Source of the DNA: Rubrobacter xylanophilus
GTDB lineage: Bacteria; Actinomycetota; Rubrobacteria; Rubrobacterales; Rubrobacteraceae
Assembly: GCF_007164525.1 (NCBI RefSeq)
Contig: NZ_AP019791.1
Coordinates: 310,001-374,000 of the forward strand
Direction: 5' to 3'
Length of the DNA: 64,000 nucleotides
Under the pieces are notes generated by a model that ran no database searches, was not told where the DNA came from, and saw only the letters and a program-made list of their open reading frames with translations. A program made the position numbers and the translations under genes. Shown one piece after another: positions 41,196 through 48,770 of the stretch (the first letter of the stretch is position 1; each line of letters starts with the position of its first letter).

Positions 41196-41765
41196 TCAGA
41201 ACGAGGAGCCAGGCGTCTTGAGGAACGCGGTCTCCTCCTCCGTCGTCTTCCGGCCCAGGGCCTCGTTGCGGTGCGGGAAGCGCCCGAAGCGCTCGATGAT
41301 CTCCATGTGTCGCTCGGCGTACTCCAGGGGCTGATCGAGCCCCGTCTCGGCCGCCAGCCTCCCGAAGAGCTCCACCGAGCGGCGCTGGTCCTCGAGGCGT
41401 TCGCTGTGCTCGAAGGGCAGGTAGACGAAGAGGCGCTCGACCGGGGAGAGAGCTCGGTCGAAGCCCGAGCGCAGCGCGGAGTCGGCGGCCTCGCGGGCCT
41501 TCCCGTCGGTGGCGAAAGCCCGCGCCGTACCCCGGAACATGTTGCGGGGGAACTGGTCGAGCAGCAGGATCAGGGCCAGGCAGCTCCGCGGCTCCTCTTT
41601 CCAGCCCTCCAGCTCGCCGCGGGCCGCCCGCTCGTAGAGGCCGCCGAAGCGGTTCCGGATCTCCGCGTCGAAGGCCGGATCCTTGCGGAACCACCTCTCC
41701 CGGAAGACCGGCTCCCCGCCGAACCAGAGATCCAGGACCTCTTCGACGTCGCTACTCTTCCTCAC
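41196..41765 (-). CDS. DUF924-family protein
   Basis: A 189-residue helical protein with the DUF924 signatures DLWFGGEPVFRERWFRKDPA, LALILLLDQFPRNMFRGTAR, LFVYLPFEHSERLEDQRRSV and the C-terminal RFGRFPHRNEALGRKTTEEE. Function is unknown; the fold is TPR-like. It overlaps the diadenylate cyclase gene upstream by 14 bases and is probably translated with it. Confidence 0.85.
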   Translation of the reverse strand: MRKSSDVEEVLDLWFGGEPVFRERWFRKDPAFDAEIRNRFGGLYERAARGELEGWKEEPRSCLALILLLDQFPRNMFRGTARAFATDGKAREAADSALRSGFDRALSPVERLFVYLPFEHSERLEDQRRSVELFGRLAAETGLDQPLEYAERHMEIIERFGRFPHRNEALGRKTTEEETAFLKTPGSSF

Positions 41766-42345
41766 GGGTCACGACCGTGATGTCGTTCTCGGAGCGGGCC
41801 GAGACCCGGCCCTCCACCTTCGTGGTGTAGCCGTCCCACATCCAGAGCTCCGGGATGATCTCCGAGACGATCTCGCCGTCGTCGAACATCCTGACCATCG
41901 AGCTCTCCGAGACGACCACCGCCACCGCGTTCGTCCGGCGCGAGACCGAGGCCGCGGCCATGTGCCGGCTGCCGAGCCCCAGTGGGAGGTCCAGATCCTC
42001 GGAGGTGGTGTCCAGGTAGCGGGCGGCCGAGAGCACGACCCCCTCGTCGGAGACGACGAAGGCCCCGTCGAGCTGGGAGAGCTCCTTTATCGTCTCGCGC
42101 AGGTTGGGGTCGGAGATGCGCTTGCTCTCCTCAGGGTGCCCGGCGAGCGGGTCCAGGATGAGCGGTTTTGACCTCCGCAGCACCTCCTCCGAGTCTCCGA
42201 CCACGAAGAGCGTCCCGATCTTGCGTCCCTCCCGGCCCTCCCGCGCTATCTCGACTGCGAGCTCCACGACCTGCTCGAGAACCGCCGTGTTGACCCCGCC
42301 CCGTCTGGAGCAGATCTCCCTGAATATCCCAGCCGTGTCCTGCAT
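41752..42345 (-). CDS. Diadenylate cyclase (DisA_N domain), soluble stand-alone form
   Basis: A 197-residue DAC domain. The catalytic DGA motif is in SQLDGAFVVSDEGVVLSAAR, and the RHR-equivalent is in LGSRHMAAASVSRRTNAVAV followed by VVSESSMVRMFDDGE. There is no transmembrane segment and no DNA-scanning domain, so it differs from CdaA and DisA. It makes c-di-AMP from two ATP. The second Arg of RHR is replaced by Met, as in some short homologues. Nearby candidate targets include the TrkA-C protein at 34-35 kb. Confidence 0.8.
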   Translation of the reverse strand: MQDTAGIFREICSRRGGVNTAVLEQVVELAVEIAREGREGRKIGTLFVVGDSEEVLRRSKPLILDPLAGHPEESKRISDPNLRETIKELSQLDGAFVVSDEGVVLSAARYLDTTSEDLDLPLGLGSRHMAAASVSRRTNAVAVVVSESSMVRMFDDGEIVSEIIPELWMWDGYTTKVEGRVSARSENDITVVTREEE

Positions 42346-42445
42346 GCGAAAACCTCTCTTCTCCCGGGGCCGCTCCGCCCCCCGGCATCTCCCCGCACCC
42401 CTGAAGAACGCGCCCTCCGATCGGTCACATTGTACACCCCGGGGG

Positions 42446-43081
42446 CTATTGGCGCGTCCTTCGCAGCGCTCCGGAGAGCCAGTCGCGGGCCTCCTCCACC
42501 TCGCCGGGACCGAGGGCGTGCCCGGCCTCGTACCATCGCAGCTCCGCCTCCGCCCCGGCCTCCCGCAGGATGGCCGCGAGCCTCTCCGGGTGGCCGGGCG
42601 GGATGAGCGGGTCGTGCCGCCCGGCGGCGATGAAGACGCCGGTCCCGGAGAGATCCGGCGGATCCTCCGGCTCGAAGGGGACCATCGGCCGGAAGAGCAC
42701 CGCCCCCCGCAGCATCCCCGGGTGCAGGAGCAGGAGGCTCGCCGCGATGTTCGCCCCGTTGGAGTACCCCGCGGCGAAGATCCTCTCGGCGTCGAACCGG
42801 TACTCGCCGGCGGCCCACCGGACGAAACCGGCCAGCTCGTGGGTCCTGCGCACCAGATCTTGGTGGTCGAAGACGCCTTCGGCGAGGCGCCGGAAGAACC
42901 GCGGCATTCCGTTCTCCAGTACCCTGCCCCGGGGGCTCAGCAGAGCCGCGCCCGGGGCAAGCGCCCTCCCGAGGGGCAGGAGATCCTCCTCGTTCCCCCC
43001 GGTCCCGTGCAGCAGCAGGAGGACGGGGGCCTCCGGATTCCTGCCGGGCAGGAAGCGGTGTACGAAGTCCGTCCCTCTCAC
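42446..43081 (-). CDS. MhqD-like alpha/beta-hydrolase
   Basis: A 211-residue serine hydrolase of the phospholipase/carboxylesterase type. The oxyanion region is LLLLHGTGGNEEDLLPLGRA, the nucleophile elbow AAGYSNGANIAAS, the acid Asp in IAAGRHDPLIPP, and the His in WYEAGHALGPGEVEEA. GTG 43081 overlaps the stop of the VOC dioxygenase gene by 4 bases. The pair corresponds to MhqO-MhqD of bacilli, which detoxify hydroquinones. Confidence 0.8.
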   Translation of the reverse strand: MRGTDFVHRFLPGRNPEAPVLLLLHGTGGNEEDLLPLGRALAPGAALLSPRGRVLENGMPRFFRRLAEGVFDHQDLVRRTHELAGFVRWAAGEYRFDAERIFAAGYSNGANIAASLLLLHPGMLRGAVLFRPMVPFEPEDPPDLSGTGVFIAAGRHDPLIPPGHPERLAAILREAGAEAELRWYEAGHALGPGEVEEARDWLSGALRRTRQ

Positions 43082-44025
43082 GCCGGCTCCCCGGCGGGAA
43101 CGGAGACCGGCGGGAGGGAGCGCTCTATCTCCTCCCTGCGCCGCTCCAGCCACGGCGGGAGCTGGAGGCGGCGGCCGAGCTCCGCTTCCGCCTCGTCCAC
43201 CGTGAACCCGGGCCCGTCGGTGGCCAGCTCGAAGAGCACCCCGCCGGGCTCCCGGAAGTACACGCTCCTGAAGTACTTGCGATCGATGACCGGGGTGACG
43301 TTGTAGCCGAGCGCCGCCACCTCCCCCCGCAGCGCGAGCTGGACTTCTTCGTCGGGAACCCGGAAGGCGACGTGGTGTACGGTCCCGACGCCCGTGCTCC
43401 CCGCCGGGAAGCCACCGGCCTCCGAGACGTCCACGAACCTTCCCGGCCCGCCCGGCCCCGCGGCGAACCGCTCGCGGCCCTCCGCCGCACCTTCCCGCCG
43501 GAAGCCCAGGGTCTCGGTCAGAAGCCGCGCCGTCCTCTCCGCCGCCTCCACGGCGAGCGTGACGTGATGGAGGCCGCGCACCGAGTGCCGGGCCGGGACG
43601 GGGCCGCCGTCCCAGCCCTCGCGGCCGTCCTCCGCCGCCACGAGCTCCACCCGCAGGCCGTCCACGTCCTCGAAGGAGAGTACCGTCTCCCCGAAGCGCT
43701 CGCGAGGTCTCTCGAAGCGGACGCCGCTCTCGACCAGACGCTCGGTCCAGTAGCCCAGAGAGCCGGCCGGTACGGAGAACGCGGTAGTGACGACCTGCCC
43801 CGACCCGATGCGTCCTCTGGGCGCATCAGGCCAGGGGAAGAACGTCATTATGGTGCCGGGCTTCCCCCCGGCGTCGCCGTAGTAGAGGTGGTAGGTCGTC
43901 GGGTCGTCGAAGTTCACGGTCTTCTTCACGAGCTGCAGGCCCAGCACGCCGGCGTAGAAGCCCGCGTTGCGCTGCGGGTCGCCCGCTATGGCCGTGACGT
44001 GGTGTATCCCGGTTACGCGCCCCAT
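43078..44025 (-). CDS. MhqO-like ring-cleaving VOC dioxygenase
   Basis: A 315-residue protein with two vicinal-oxygen-chelate halves: GIHHVTAIAGDPQRNAGFYA at the start and GLHHVTLAVEAAERTARLLT in the middle. Later come TVHHVAFRVPDEEVQLALRG, VTPVIDRKYFRSVYFREPGG and LFELATDGPGF, the latter holding the metal Glu. The order and the long C-tail match MhqO/MhqA/MhqE ring-cleaving dioxygenases. It forms a unit with the hydrolase. A second paralogue lies at 44.5 kb. Confidence 0.85.
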   Translation of the reverse strand: MGRVTGIHHVTAIAGDPQRNAGFYAGVLGLQLVKKTVNFDDPTTYHLYYGDAGGKPGTIMTFFPWPDAPRGRIGSGQVVTTAFSVPAGSLGYWTERLVESGVRFERPRERFGETVLSFEDVDGLRVELVAAEDGREGWDGGPVPARHSVRGLHHVTLAVEAAERTARLLTETLGFRREGAAEGRERFAAGPGGPGRFVDVSEAGGFPAGSTGVGTVHHVAFRVPDEEVQLALRGEVAALGYNVTPVIDRKYFRSVYFREPGGVLFELATDGPGFTVDEAEAELGRRLQLPPWLERRREEIERSLPPVSVPAGEPA

Positions 44026-44035
44026 GGAAGGTCCC

Positions 44036-44443
44036 TCAACCCATGTGCGTGGTGTGCTCGGGCCTCACGTGGACGATCACCCGCTCGTCTCCCGGCTGAT
44101 GGTAGGGGTACTCGTCCACCCCGAGGTACTTCTTGGCCATCGCGTTTATGAAGGCGTAGTCGGGGTCGTCCTCTATCTTCTCGACCACGCCCCGGATCTC
44201 CAGGTACCGGTAGGGGTTCTCCGGGTCGACGATGGAGAGGGCCACCCGCGGATCCCGCCGTACGTTGCGGTACTTCTGGCGCGCGGTGGTCTGGCTGAAC
44301 TTGATGTACTCGCCGTCCCAGTCGAACCACACCGGGTTGCATTGCGGCTCGCCCTTGGGACCTATGGTCGCCACGTGGGCGAGGGCCCTGGACTCGAGTA
44401 GATCCCTGTGGCTCTCGGGTATTGCGGTCCTGGTCTCGGTCAT
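44036..44443 (-). CDS. PPOX-class flavin/F420-binding protein
   Basis: A 135-residue split-barrel protein of the pyridoxamine-phosphate-oxidase superfamily: LLESRALAHVATIGPKGEPQ, NPVWFDWDGEYIKFSQT, RNVRRDPRVALSIVDPENPY, RYLEIRGVVEKIEDD. These match PPOX-class F420-dependent enzymes of actinobacteria. It may reduce a quinone or xenobiotic, which fits its place between two MhqO-like genes. ATG 44443 is preceded by AAAGGAG. Confidence 0.8.
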   Translation of the reverse strand: MTETRTAIPESHRDLLESRALAHVATIGPKGEPQCNPVWFDWDGEYIKFSQTTARQKYRNVRRDPRVALSIVDPENPYRYLEIRGVVEKIEDDPDYAFINAMAKKYLGVDEYPYHQPGDERVIVHVRPEHTTHMG

Positions 44444-44547
44444 CGGTCTCCTTTCTCTCAACCTTTGCAACGCCGAAGCCCGTCCGAAGCTTCCCGGGTG
44501 CTCCCCCGCTCGTAAAGAGAGTATAAGAGAGCGCTTGACCGGAGGAA

Positions 44548-45540
44548 CTACTCTCCGGAGCGCGCGAGCCCGGCGGTGGGCAGGGGTCTGAGGCCCCGCT
44601 CTATCTGCTCCCTGTGGGGCTCCAGAAACGGCGGGAGCGCGAGCCGCTCGCCAAGGTGCTCGGGATCCTCGTCGGTGGCGAACCCGGGCCCGTCGGTGGC
44701 CAGCTCGAAGAGCACTCCGCCGGGCTCCCTGAAGTACACGCTCCTGAAGTAATAGCGGTCTATGACGGGCGTCACCCCGAGCCCGGCCCGCGCCAGCCGC
44801 TCGCGCCACGCCCGGTGTTCCTCCTCGTCGGGAACCCGGAAGGCGACGTGGTGCACGCCTCCGGCCCCGACCCGCCGGTGCAGCCGCAGATCCCGGCGCT
44901 CCACCACCACGACCCGCGCCCCCGGTCCCCCAGGGCCAACCTCATATGCCGCAGCCCGCGGAACGCCCTCCCCGCCGGAGCGCTCCCCGACCTTGCGGAA
45001 CCCCATCGCCCCCGTGAGCACCGCCTCCGTCGGCCCGAGCCGCCACACGGAGAGCTCGACCGAGTCGAAGCCCCGCAGAAAGCGCTTCGCAGGAACCGGT
45101 CCTCTCTCCCACGGTCGCACCTCCGGCGCCTCGCCCGCCGCGTCGTACACCAGCCGCAGGCTCTGCCCCTCGGGGTCGGAGAAGTCCAGCACCGCCCGCC
45201 GGCCGCCCTCCTCCTCCCTTACCTCCCCGCGGGAGACCCCGAGCTCGTCCAGCCGCCGGACCCACCATTCCAGAGACTCCCTGTCGGGGACCGCAAAGGC
45301 CGTCGCCGAAACCAGCCCCGCCCCCGCCTCGTGCGGCGGCGCCCACCGCCAGTCGAAGAAGGTCATCTCCGTCCCCGGAGTCCCCGCCGCGTCGGCGTAG
45401 AAGAGATGATACGCCGAAACGTCGTCCTGGTTCACCGTCTTCTTCACCAGCCGGAGCCCCAGGACGCGCGTGTAGAACTCCAGGTTCCCCGGCGCATCGG
45501 CCGTCACCGCCGTGACGTGGTGTATGCCTCCCAGCTCCAT
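44548..45540 (-). CDS. MhqO-like ring-cleaving VOC dioxygenase (second copy)
   Basis: A 330-residue paralogue of the product at 43.1 kb: GIHHVTAVTADAPGNLEFYT, LVKKTVNQDDVSAYHLFYAD, GVHHVAFRVPDEEEHRAWRE, VTPVIDRYYFRSVYFREPGG, LFELATDGPGFATDEDPEHL. ATG 45540 follows GAAGGAGG. It has its own promoter with a palindrome between -10 and the start. With the PPOX protein, first dioxygenase and hydrolase, it forms a run of same-strand genes probably serving quinone or catechol detoxification. Confidence 0.85.
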   Translation of the reverse strand: MELGGIHHVTAVTADAPGNLEFYTRVLGLRLVKKTVNQDDVSAYHLFYADAAGTPGTEMTFFDWRWAPPHEAGAGLVSATAFAVPDRESLEWWVRRLDELGVSRGEVREEEGGRRAVLDFSDPEGQSLRLVYDAAGEAPEVRPWERGPVPAKRFLRGFDSVELSVWRLGPTEAVLTGAMGFRKVGERSGGEGVPRAAAYEVGPGGPGARVVVVERRDLRLHRRVGAGGVHHVAFRVPDEEEHRAWRERLARAGLGVTPVIDRYYFRSVYFREPGGVLFELATDGPGFATDEDPEHLGERLALPPFLEPHREQIERGLRPLPTAGLARSGE

Positions 45541-45554
45541 GCCAACCTCCTTCT

Positions 45555-45600
45555 GGTAAGGATATCTTACCGAGTATAAAAAAGTAATCTGATTATTCAA
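45555..45600 (-). promoter_or_regulatory. Promoter and palindromic operator of the MhqO-like cluster
   Basis: On the minus strand TTGAAT (45600-45595), a 16-base spacer and TATACT (45578-45573) form a promoter. Immediately downstream lies GGTAAG-GATAT-CTTACC (45555-45571 on the plus strand), a 6-bp-armed inverted repeat suited to a MarR-family repressor. The -35 box overlaps the end of the MFS gene. Confidence 0.6.
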
Positions 45601-46999
45601 CCCGCGGGGAGGTATGTGGTTCGTTCCGCAGGGCCAGTGAGGCGCAGAGGGCGAGGAGGAGTGCTGCGCCGATGGCGAGGAAGGCGTCGGAGAAGGGGGC
45701 GGCGTCGAGGGTGTAGAGGGGGTTGAGGGCGGGGCTGTTGCTGCGGGCGGCGATGAGGGCTCCTATGACGGCTGGTCCCGTACCGCCGCCGAGGAAGAAG
45801 GCACCGTTGAAGATACCGAGTCCTGCGCCGACCTGTTCACGGGGGAGGGCGTTGGCGGCGGCGTTGTTGGTGGGGGGGTTGGCGAAGGCGAAGCCGGTAC
45901 CCACGCCGAGCATACCGGCGGCGACGAGGATGGGGGAGCCTCCGGCGCCGAGGGTGGAGAGGAAGAGGGTGGAGGCCAGCATCAGGGAGAGGCCGGCACG
46001 GATGGGGAGTTTCACCCCGATACGGTCGGAGAGGCGGCCGGTGAGGGGGGAGAGGGCGGCGAGGGCGGCGGCGCCCGGGGTGAGCACGAGTCCGGCCTGG
46101 CCGGGGGAGAGGCCGTTTACGGAGGTCACCAGGAGGGGGACGGTGACGAGGGTTGAGACGTTGGCGAACATGGAGAAGAAGCCGACGGCGACCGCGGCGA
46201 CGTAGGGGGGGTTGGCGAAGAGCTTCGGGGAGACGAAGGGGTGGGAGGCGGTGTTTATCCGGCGGACGAACAGGGTGGCGGCGAGGGCGGAGGAGACGAA
46301 GCTTCCCCAGGAGGAGGGGTTGGTGAAGGAGGCCGTCTGTCCCTGGGTTATGCCGAACAGGAAGAGTCCTGCGGAGAGGCCGAGCAGGATCCCTCCGGGG
46401 AGGTCGAAGTTGCGGGCGGTCTTCGGCTCTCCGTCGGGCAGCACCCGCAGGGCGCCGGGGATCAGGAGGAGGGCGAGCAGCAGCGAGCCGTAGAAGAGCA
46501 GGTGCCAGCCGGCCAGCTCTTCGACCAGTCCGCCGAGGATCGGGCCCACGGCGGCTCCCACCCCGACGCTGGAGATGATCAGGCCCAGCGCTCCGCCGCG
46601 CTCGCCCGGTGGGAGGACCCGGGTGACCGCCACGGTTCCGAGGGCGGGGACCGCGGCGCCGCCGGCGGCCTGCAGGATCCTGCCGAGCACCAGCACGGGG
46701 AGGCCGGGGGCGAGGGCGCAGACGAAGCTGCCCGCGGCGAACACCCAGAGGCCCACCGCGAAGACCTTGCGCAGGCTGAAGGCGTCGGAGATCCGGCCGT
46801 AGAGCGGTATGGCCACCGCGTAGGAGAGCAGGAAGCCGGTGATGACCCATCCTATCTGGGCCTCGGAGGCGCGGAAGTCCCGGGCGATCACGGGCACCAC
46901 GACGTTCACCATGGAGCTGTTGAGCACCGAGACGAAGACCGCCGCGGTGAGGACGGCGAGCAGCAGCCGGTGTCCCCGCGTTGAGCCCGAGGAGTTCAA
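45593..46999 (-). CDS. MFS multidrug transporter (DHA2-like)
   Basis: A 468-residue major facilitator protein with about 14 hydrophobic segments. Motifs: FVSVLNSSMVNVVVPVIARD (helix 1, motif D), PLYGRISDAFSLRKVFAVGL (motif A), LGRILQAAGGAAVPALGTVA (motif B), SVGVGAAVGPILGGLVEELA (antiporter motif C). TTG 46999 overlaps the marR stop by 4 bases. It probably exports hydrophobic compounds, perhaps the quinones handled by the adjacent cluster. Confidence 0.88.
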   Translation of the reverse strand: MNSSGSTRGHRLLLAVLTAAVFVSVLNSSMVNVVVPVIARDFRASEAQIGWVITGFLLSYAVAIPLYGRISDAFSLRKVFAVGLWVFAAGSFVCALAPGLPVLVLGRILQAAGGAAVPALGTVAVTRVLPPGERGGALGLIISSVGVGAAVGPILGGLVEELAGWHLLFYGSLLLALLLIPGALRVLPDGEPKTARNFDLPGGILLGLSAGLFLFGITQGQTASFTNPSSWGSFVSSALAATLFVRRINTASHPFVSPKLFANPPYVAAVAVGFFSMFANVSTLVTVPLLVTSVNGLSPGQAGLVLTPGAAALAALSPLTGRLSDRIGVKLPIRAGLSLMLASTLFLSTLGAGGSPILVAAGMLGVGTGFAFANPPTNNAAANALPREQVGAGLGIFNGAFFLGGGTGPAVIGALIAARSNSPALNPLYTLDAAPFSDAFLAIGAALLLALCASLALRNEPHTSPRVE

Positions 47000-47454
47000 C
47001 CGGCCTCCCGCCCGCAGGCGGTCAGGTTCGCGTACACCCGCAGCAGCAGCCGGTGCAGCTCGGCGCGTTCCTGGTCGCTGAGCCCCGCGAAGGCGTCGGA
47101 TTCGGCCCGCTCCCAGCAGCGGGTGACCGGGTCGCGCAGCGAACGCCCCTCGGGGGTGAGGAAGACCCGGAAGCAGCGGGCGTCCTCGGGGTCCGGGCGG
47201 CGGTTCACCAGCCCGCACCCCTCCAGGCGGCGGACGGTTCGCGTGACGGTCGGGGGCTCGACCCGCAGCCTGCGGGCGAGCTCCCCGCCGCGCAGACCGT
47301 CCTCGCGCAGCAGCTCGAGCAGCACCATCTCCTGACCGGGGTGCAGGCCAAGCCCGAGGAGCAGGCCGCCGACGCGGCTGCGGTACTCCCGGCACACCCG
47401 GGCGAGCAGGTGTCCGGTGCCCCGCGGTTTCACGAACCTCTCTTCCTGCCTCAC
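46996..47454 (-). CDS. MarR-family transcriptional regulator
   Basis: A 152-residue MarR protein. The recognition helix is LARRLRVEPPTVTRTVRRLE, and the wing GLVNRRPDPEDARCFRVFLT. Terminal helices form the dimer interface. It precedes the MFS gene with a 4-base overlap. A perfect 14-bp palindrome 16 bases upstream of its ATG is the likely autoregulatory operator. It may also act on the MhqO-like promoter 1.4 kb away, although that palindrome has a different sequence. Confidence 0.88.
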   Translation of the reverse strand: MRQEERFVKPRGTGHLLARVCREYRSRVGGLLLGLGLHPGQEMVLLELLREDGLRGGELARRLRVEPPTVTRTVRRLEGCGLVNRRPDPEDARCFRVFLTPEGRSLRDPVTRCWERAESDAFAGLSDQERAELHRLLLRVYANLTACGREAG

Positions 47455-47469
47455 GAACCCTCGAGTTTG

Positions 47470-47513
47470 CTTAGCCGGCTAAGAAATATTACGGTTGTGG
47501 TGGGGCGTGTCAA
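47470..47513 (-). promoter_or_regulatory. marR promoter and operator
   Basis: On the minus strand TTGACA (47513-47508), a 16-base spacer and TAATAT (47491-47486) precede the perfect 14-bp palindrome CTTAGCCGGCTAAG (47470-47483). Bound dimer would cover the transcription start of marR-MFS. Confidence 0.7.
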
Positions 47514-47520
47514 GCTGGGA

Positions 47521-48684
47521 TCAGGCGGCGGTCTCGGTGCGGTTGCGGCCCCGGGCCTTGGCCCGGTAGAGCCCTTCGTCGGCCCGCCGGAGGAGGTCTT
47601 CGGGGGTGTCGCCGGGCCTGTGGGTGGCCGTACCGAAGCTGGCGGTGAGCGGGGGGAGGTTCGGTGGCTGGTCGAGGGAGATGGCTTCGCGGAGCCGTTC
47701 GGCGAGGAGGGTTGCCTGCTCCAGGTCCGTTTCGGGGGCGAGCACGATGAACTCCTCGCCGCCCCAGCGTCCGAGGTGGTCGGTGGTCCGCAGCAGGCTG
47801 CGGACGGTGTTGGCGATCCAGCGGAGGGCCGCGTCTCCCTGGCTGTGGCCGTAGGTGTCGTTGATGCGCTTGAAGTGGTCGAGGTCGAAGAGGAGCACGG
47901 AGAGGGGCTTGCCGTAGCGCCGGGCGGCCTCCATCTCCCGGCGCAGCGCGGCGTAGACGCTGCGCCGGTTGGAGGTTCCGGTGAGGGGGTCGGTGTGGGC
48001 CAGGCGGTGCATCGCCTCGGCGAGGGTCCGCTGGCGGGCCAGCTGGGCCTTCACGTGGGAGGTGGCGCACACCAGCGCTATGACGGCGGCGAGGAAGGCG
48101 TTCTGCTGAACGATCCAGGCCGCCTGTTCTAGGGAGACGCCCGCCGGGCCCCCTTCCCGCAACAGCGCGCCGGCACCCACCAGCGCCAGCGCCGATCCGA
48201 AGAGCACGAGGGAGAGCCGGAAGGCGGTCCGGGTGTCGAAGATGAGCTGGGCTATGATGCAGAGGATCGCCAGCATCGGGTAGGTGGTCTCGGTGAGTGA
48301 GGTTTGCTCAACCTCCCAGCCGACCCCGATGGAGAGCCGGAAGGCCAGCTGTCCGAGGACGAAGATGGAGAGGGCGGCGAAGACGAGGCGTTCGAGCTTC
48401 CCGAGCGGGACCCTCCGGCTCCAGAGGGCCCACATGCACCACAGGCAGGACGCCATGAGCACCGGCAGCCCCACGCGCAGGAAAAGCTCCTCCGGCCGGG
48501 CGGTGGCCCAGAGCAGGGGCATGGGTGGGAAGCCCACGATGAGCGAGGCCAGGTAGACCCGCCGCTTGATGTCCTCCAGCGGGTCTCGTCGGGAAGGGGG
48601 ATGTTCGCCCGTTCCGGGATCGTCCGGGGGCGCTTCCGCTGGGGACTTTCCGTTCCTGGTCGACGTTTGGGCTGTCTTCTCCAT
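47521..48684 (-). CDS. Membrane-anchored GGDEF diguanylate cyclase
   Basis: A 387-residue protein. After about 35 polar residues come six or so hydrophobic helices (SLIVGFPPMPLLWATA to NAFLAAVIALVCATS), a short coiled linker, and a GGDEF domain from about 228 (AHTDPLTGTSNRRSVYAALR). The active-site loop is RWGGEEFIVLAPE, with substrate residues in LLFDLDHFKRINDTYGHSQG. An RxxD inhibitory site is not obvious. It makes c-di-GMP; the membrane part may sense an unknown signal. Separate from selD by about 90 bases. Confidence 0.9.
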   Translation of the reverse strand: MEKTAQTSTRNGKSPAEAPPDDPGTGEHPPSRRDPLEDIKRRVYLASLIVGFPPMPLLWATARPEELFLRVGLPVLMASCLWCMWALWSRRVPLGKLERLVFAALSIFVLGQLAFRLSIGVGWEVEQTSLTETTYPMLAILCIIAQLIFDTRTAFRLSLVLFGSALALVGAGALLREGGPAGVSLEQAAWIVQQNAFLAAVIALVCATSHVKAQLARQRTLAEAMHRLAHTDPLTGTSNRRSVYAALRREMEAARRYGKPLSVLLFDLDHFKRINDTYGHSQGDAALRWIANTVRSLLRTTDHLGRWGGEEFIVLAPETDLEQATLLAERLREAISLDQPPNLPPLTASFGTATHRPGDTPEDLLRRADEGLYRAKARGRNRTETAA

Positions 48685-48746
48685 CCCCGCTCCGCGTCAG
48701 GCGGGTACATCATATGGTGTGTGCGGACGGGGCACATCCCTCATTT

Positions 48747-48769
48747 GGACTATTTTTTGGTGGTAGTCC
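48747..48769 (-). terminator. Hairpin after selD
   Basis: Directly after the selD stop on the minus strand, GGACTA and TAGTCC (48769-48764 and 48752-48747) pair around an A-rich 11-base loop. The stem is short and has no strong T-run, so its role in termination is only possible. Confidence 0.25.
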
Positions 48770-48770
48770 C

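Noticed and set aside
48685-48770. tRNA-Sec or other small RNA next to selD
   Set aside because: Only a 6-bp hairpin is present; no cloverleaf, no long acceptor and extra arms, and no CCA-like end.
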